This document shows positions 14,283-15,121 of a stretch of 15,121 nucleotides of DNA, piece after piece. How positions within the stretch are numbered: position 1 is the first letter of the stretch; each line of letters begins with the position of its first letter. The notes below the pieces were generated by a model. The model was not told the DNA's origin. It searched no databases and worked only from the letters and a program-made list of their open reading frames with translations. The DNA is taken from the NCBI GenBank assembly GCA_900766925.1, contig CAAFXG010000253.1:1-15121 (forward strand). Direction: 5' to 3'. This stretch comes from Lachnospiraceae bacterium. Lineage in GTDB: Bacteria; Bacillota; Clostridia; Lachnospirales; Lachnospiraceae. A program made the position numbers and the translations under genes.

Positions 14283-14810
14283 ATGCGTAAATTAAGAAAT
14301 ATGTTATTTGTACTATTTACGGTACTGTTTGTGTGCGTGGCATTTTCGTATAGCACGGACATTGTTAATGCAGAGGGTATAACGCAATTTGATGAGATTA
14401 ATGAAGATGATGAAGATGCAACGCCGCTTGACGCAACTGAAGATGAAATTGAAACCGATGTACTGCAGGATGCTGCGGAAGATGAATTTGAACTTGGCAC
14501 GCCGTCGGATGCAAATATAGAGCTTGCAACATCTACAGACGTAACGTCCAATATATTGGATTATGATAATACTGATATTGCAACTGACAGTACTGCCAAG
14601 AGAGCAAACACTACAGTTAAGCCGGTTGATGAGACTGCAACAGAGGTAATGACTAAGGTGGATGCCCAGACTGACCAGCAGAAGCCTGACAGTAATAAGG
14701 ATGATGCCGTTAAAACGGGTGATGATTCTAATGTATTATTGTACATAATATGTTTATTTGCATCAGTATTGCTGATACCGATGCTGTACATTAATAAGAA
14801 AGACTGCTAA
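14283..14810 (+). CDS. Small acidic cell-wall-anchored protein with VKTGD-type sortase signal
   Basis: From 14283 the product has 175 residues. It has a signal peptide (MRKLRNMLF..., likely cleaved after VNA at residue 30) and a strongly acidic, threonine- and aspartate-rich mature region. That region carries loose repeats such as ATPLDATED, GTPSDAN and ATSTDVT. It ends in a sorting signal: VKTGD, a hydrophobic helix (about residues 148-169) and a short charged tail (NKKDC). PKTGD/VKTGD variants of LPXTG are frequent in Clostridia; the matching sortase is not in this window. I count about 35 acidic and 7 basic residues between cleavage site and sorting motif. The ATG at 14226 would put 19 extra residues, encoded by the stem-loop, before the signal peptide. 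The SD GAGAGGGG precedes 14283, so 14283 is chosen. Role unknown; the pairing with the upstream basic protein suggests a docking partner. Confidence 0.8.
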   Translation: MRKLRNMLFVLFTVLFVCVAFSYSTDIVNAEGITQFDEINEDDEDATPLDATEDEIETDVLQDAAEDEFELGTPSDANIELATSTDVTSNILDYDNTDIATDSTAKRANTTVKPVDETATEVMTKVDAQTDQQKPDSNKDDAVKTGDDSNVLLYIICLFASVLLIPMLYINKKDC

Positions 14811-14817
14811 ATATTAT

Positions 14818-14851
14818 AAGAGGGATGACTGAAAGACCAGCCATCCCTCTT
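14818..14851 (+). terminator. Terminator hairpin after the surface module
   Basis: AAGAGGGATGACTG (14818-14831) pairs with CAGCCATCCCTCTT (14838-14851), 13 of 14 positions matching, with a six-base loop. It starts 8 bp after the stop of the small surface gene. The following plus-strand bases (GTATTATAACAG) contain Ts but no continuous run, so efficiency is uncertain. The mirror strand continues with ATAATATTT. Confidence 0.65.
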
Positions 14852-14894
14852 GTATTATAACAGTTATTATGCAAGAACGGATTGTTTTAATCCT

Positions 14895-15011
14895 CTAATA
14901 TTTTCTTAACGTCTTCTCGACCTCCTTTTTATCATCATCTATACTCATAATCATTCCATGCTCTTCGGATAGTATTTTTTTTACATCTGCTGCTTTAAAC
15001 TTATTAATTAG
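14895..15011 (-). pseudogene. Short startless open frame, possible 3' remnant of an unidentified gene
   Basis: A 38-codon open frame on the minus strand ends in TAG (14897-14895) and reads as a plausible soluble protein tail (FKAADVKKILSEEHG, then IDDDKKEVEKTLRKY). It has no start codon at its upstream end. The internal ATGs (14954 and 14948 on the minus strand) lack an SD. An A8 run lies within it, a possible frameshift point. No family is recognised. It could be a chance open frame in AT-rich DNA. Confidence 0.25.
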
Positions 15012-15118
15012 TTACTGGTGATTTAAAAGCAGAGAATAAAAAATATAATAGACTTAATGATGACGACTCTGCCGATATCATAAGGATACGGTCGCCTGCA
15101 AATGAATATCTGCTTTGA
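15008..15118 (+). pseudogene. Short startless open frame, possible 3' remnant of a second unidentified gene
   Basis: A 36-codon plus-strand frame runs from just after an in-frame TAA (15005-15007) to TGA (15116-15118). It encodes a hydrophilic, protein-like tail (GDLKAENKKYNRLNDDD, then IIRIRSPANEYLL). It contains no ATG and no SD. Its upstream edge meets that of the minus-strand frame near 15010. Function and family are unrecognised, and a chance frame cannot be excluded. Together with the preceding feature it accounts for most of the gene-free end 14852-15121. Confidence 0.22.
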
Positions 15119-15121
15119 AAA

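Overview
The window looks like a low-GC Firmicute of class Clostridia, most probably family Lachnospiraceae. This is inferred from strong Shine-Dalgarno (SD) sites, sigma-A type promoters, the ywlC/rpiB/atp gene neighbourhood, and secreted proteins of the His/CGKYFSD, fibronectin-III and VKTGD-anchor type common in gut Lachnospiraceae. Genus cannot be fixed from the sequence. There are no rRNA or tRNA genes.

Left part (1-1822). A 150-bp imperfect palindrome with 21-bp perfect ends opens the window. Next comes a leftward two-gene unit: ywlC (Sua5-type threonylcarbamoyl-AMP synthase, tRNA t6A synthesis) followed by rpiB (ribose-5-phosphate isomerase B). It is driven by a clear extended -10 promoter.

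Centre (1962-9607). A complete rightward F-type ATP synthase operon follows: atpZ-atpI-atpB-atpE-atpF-atpH-atpA-atpG-atpD-atpC. One strong promoter precedes it and a bidirectional terminator hairpin closes it. The c subunit carries the full set of Na+-coordinating residues (P27, Q31, E64, T65, Y69), so the enzyme is probably Na+-coupled. Stem-loops lie at the a/c, c/b and gamma/beta junctions. A mosaic of GC-rich palindromic repeats (6548-6792) has expanded the alpha/gamma junction to 259 bp.

Right part (9608-14851). A leftward 575-residue regulator with two N-terminal helix-turn-helix domains is divergent from a two-gene surface module. The module encodes an 879-residue secreted protein with a very lysine-rich C-terminus and a 175-residue very acidic protein with a VKTGD-type wall-sorting signal. 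The divergent control region holds an 11-bp perfect inverted repeat. One arm lies inside the regulator's promoter spacer and the other covers the -35 of the surface gene, which suggests an autoregulated switch. This regulator/operator/surface-pair cassette is the best candidate for an undescribed system here.

The last 270 bp hold only two short, startless open frames that abut head to head near 15010, probably gene remnants.
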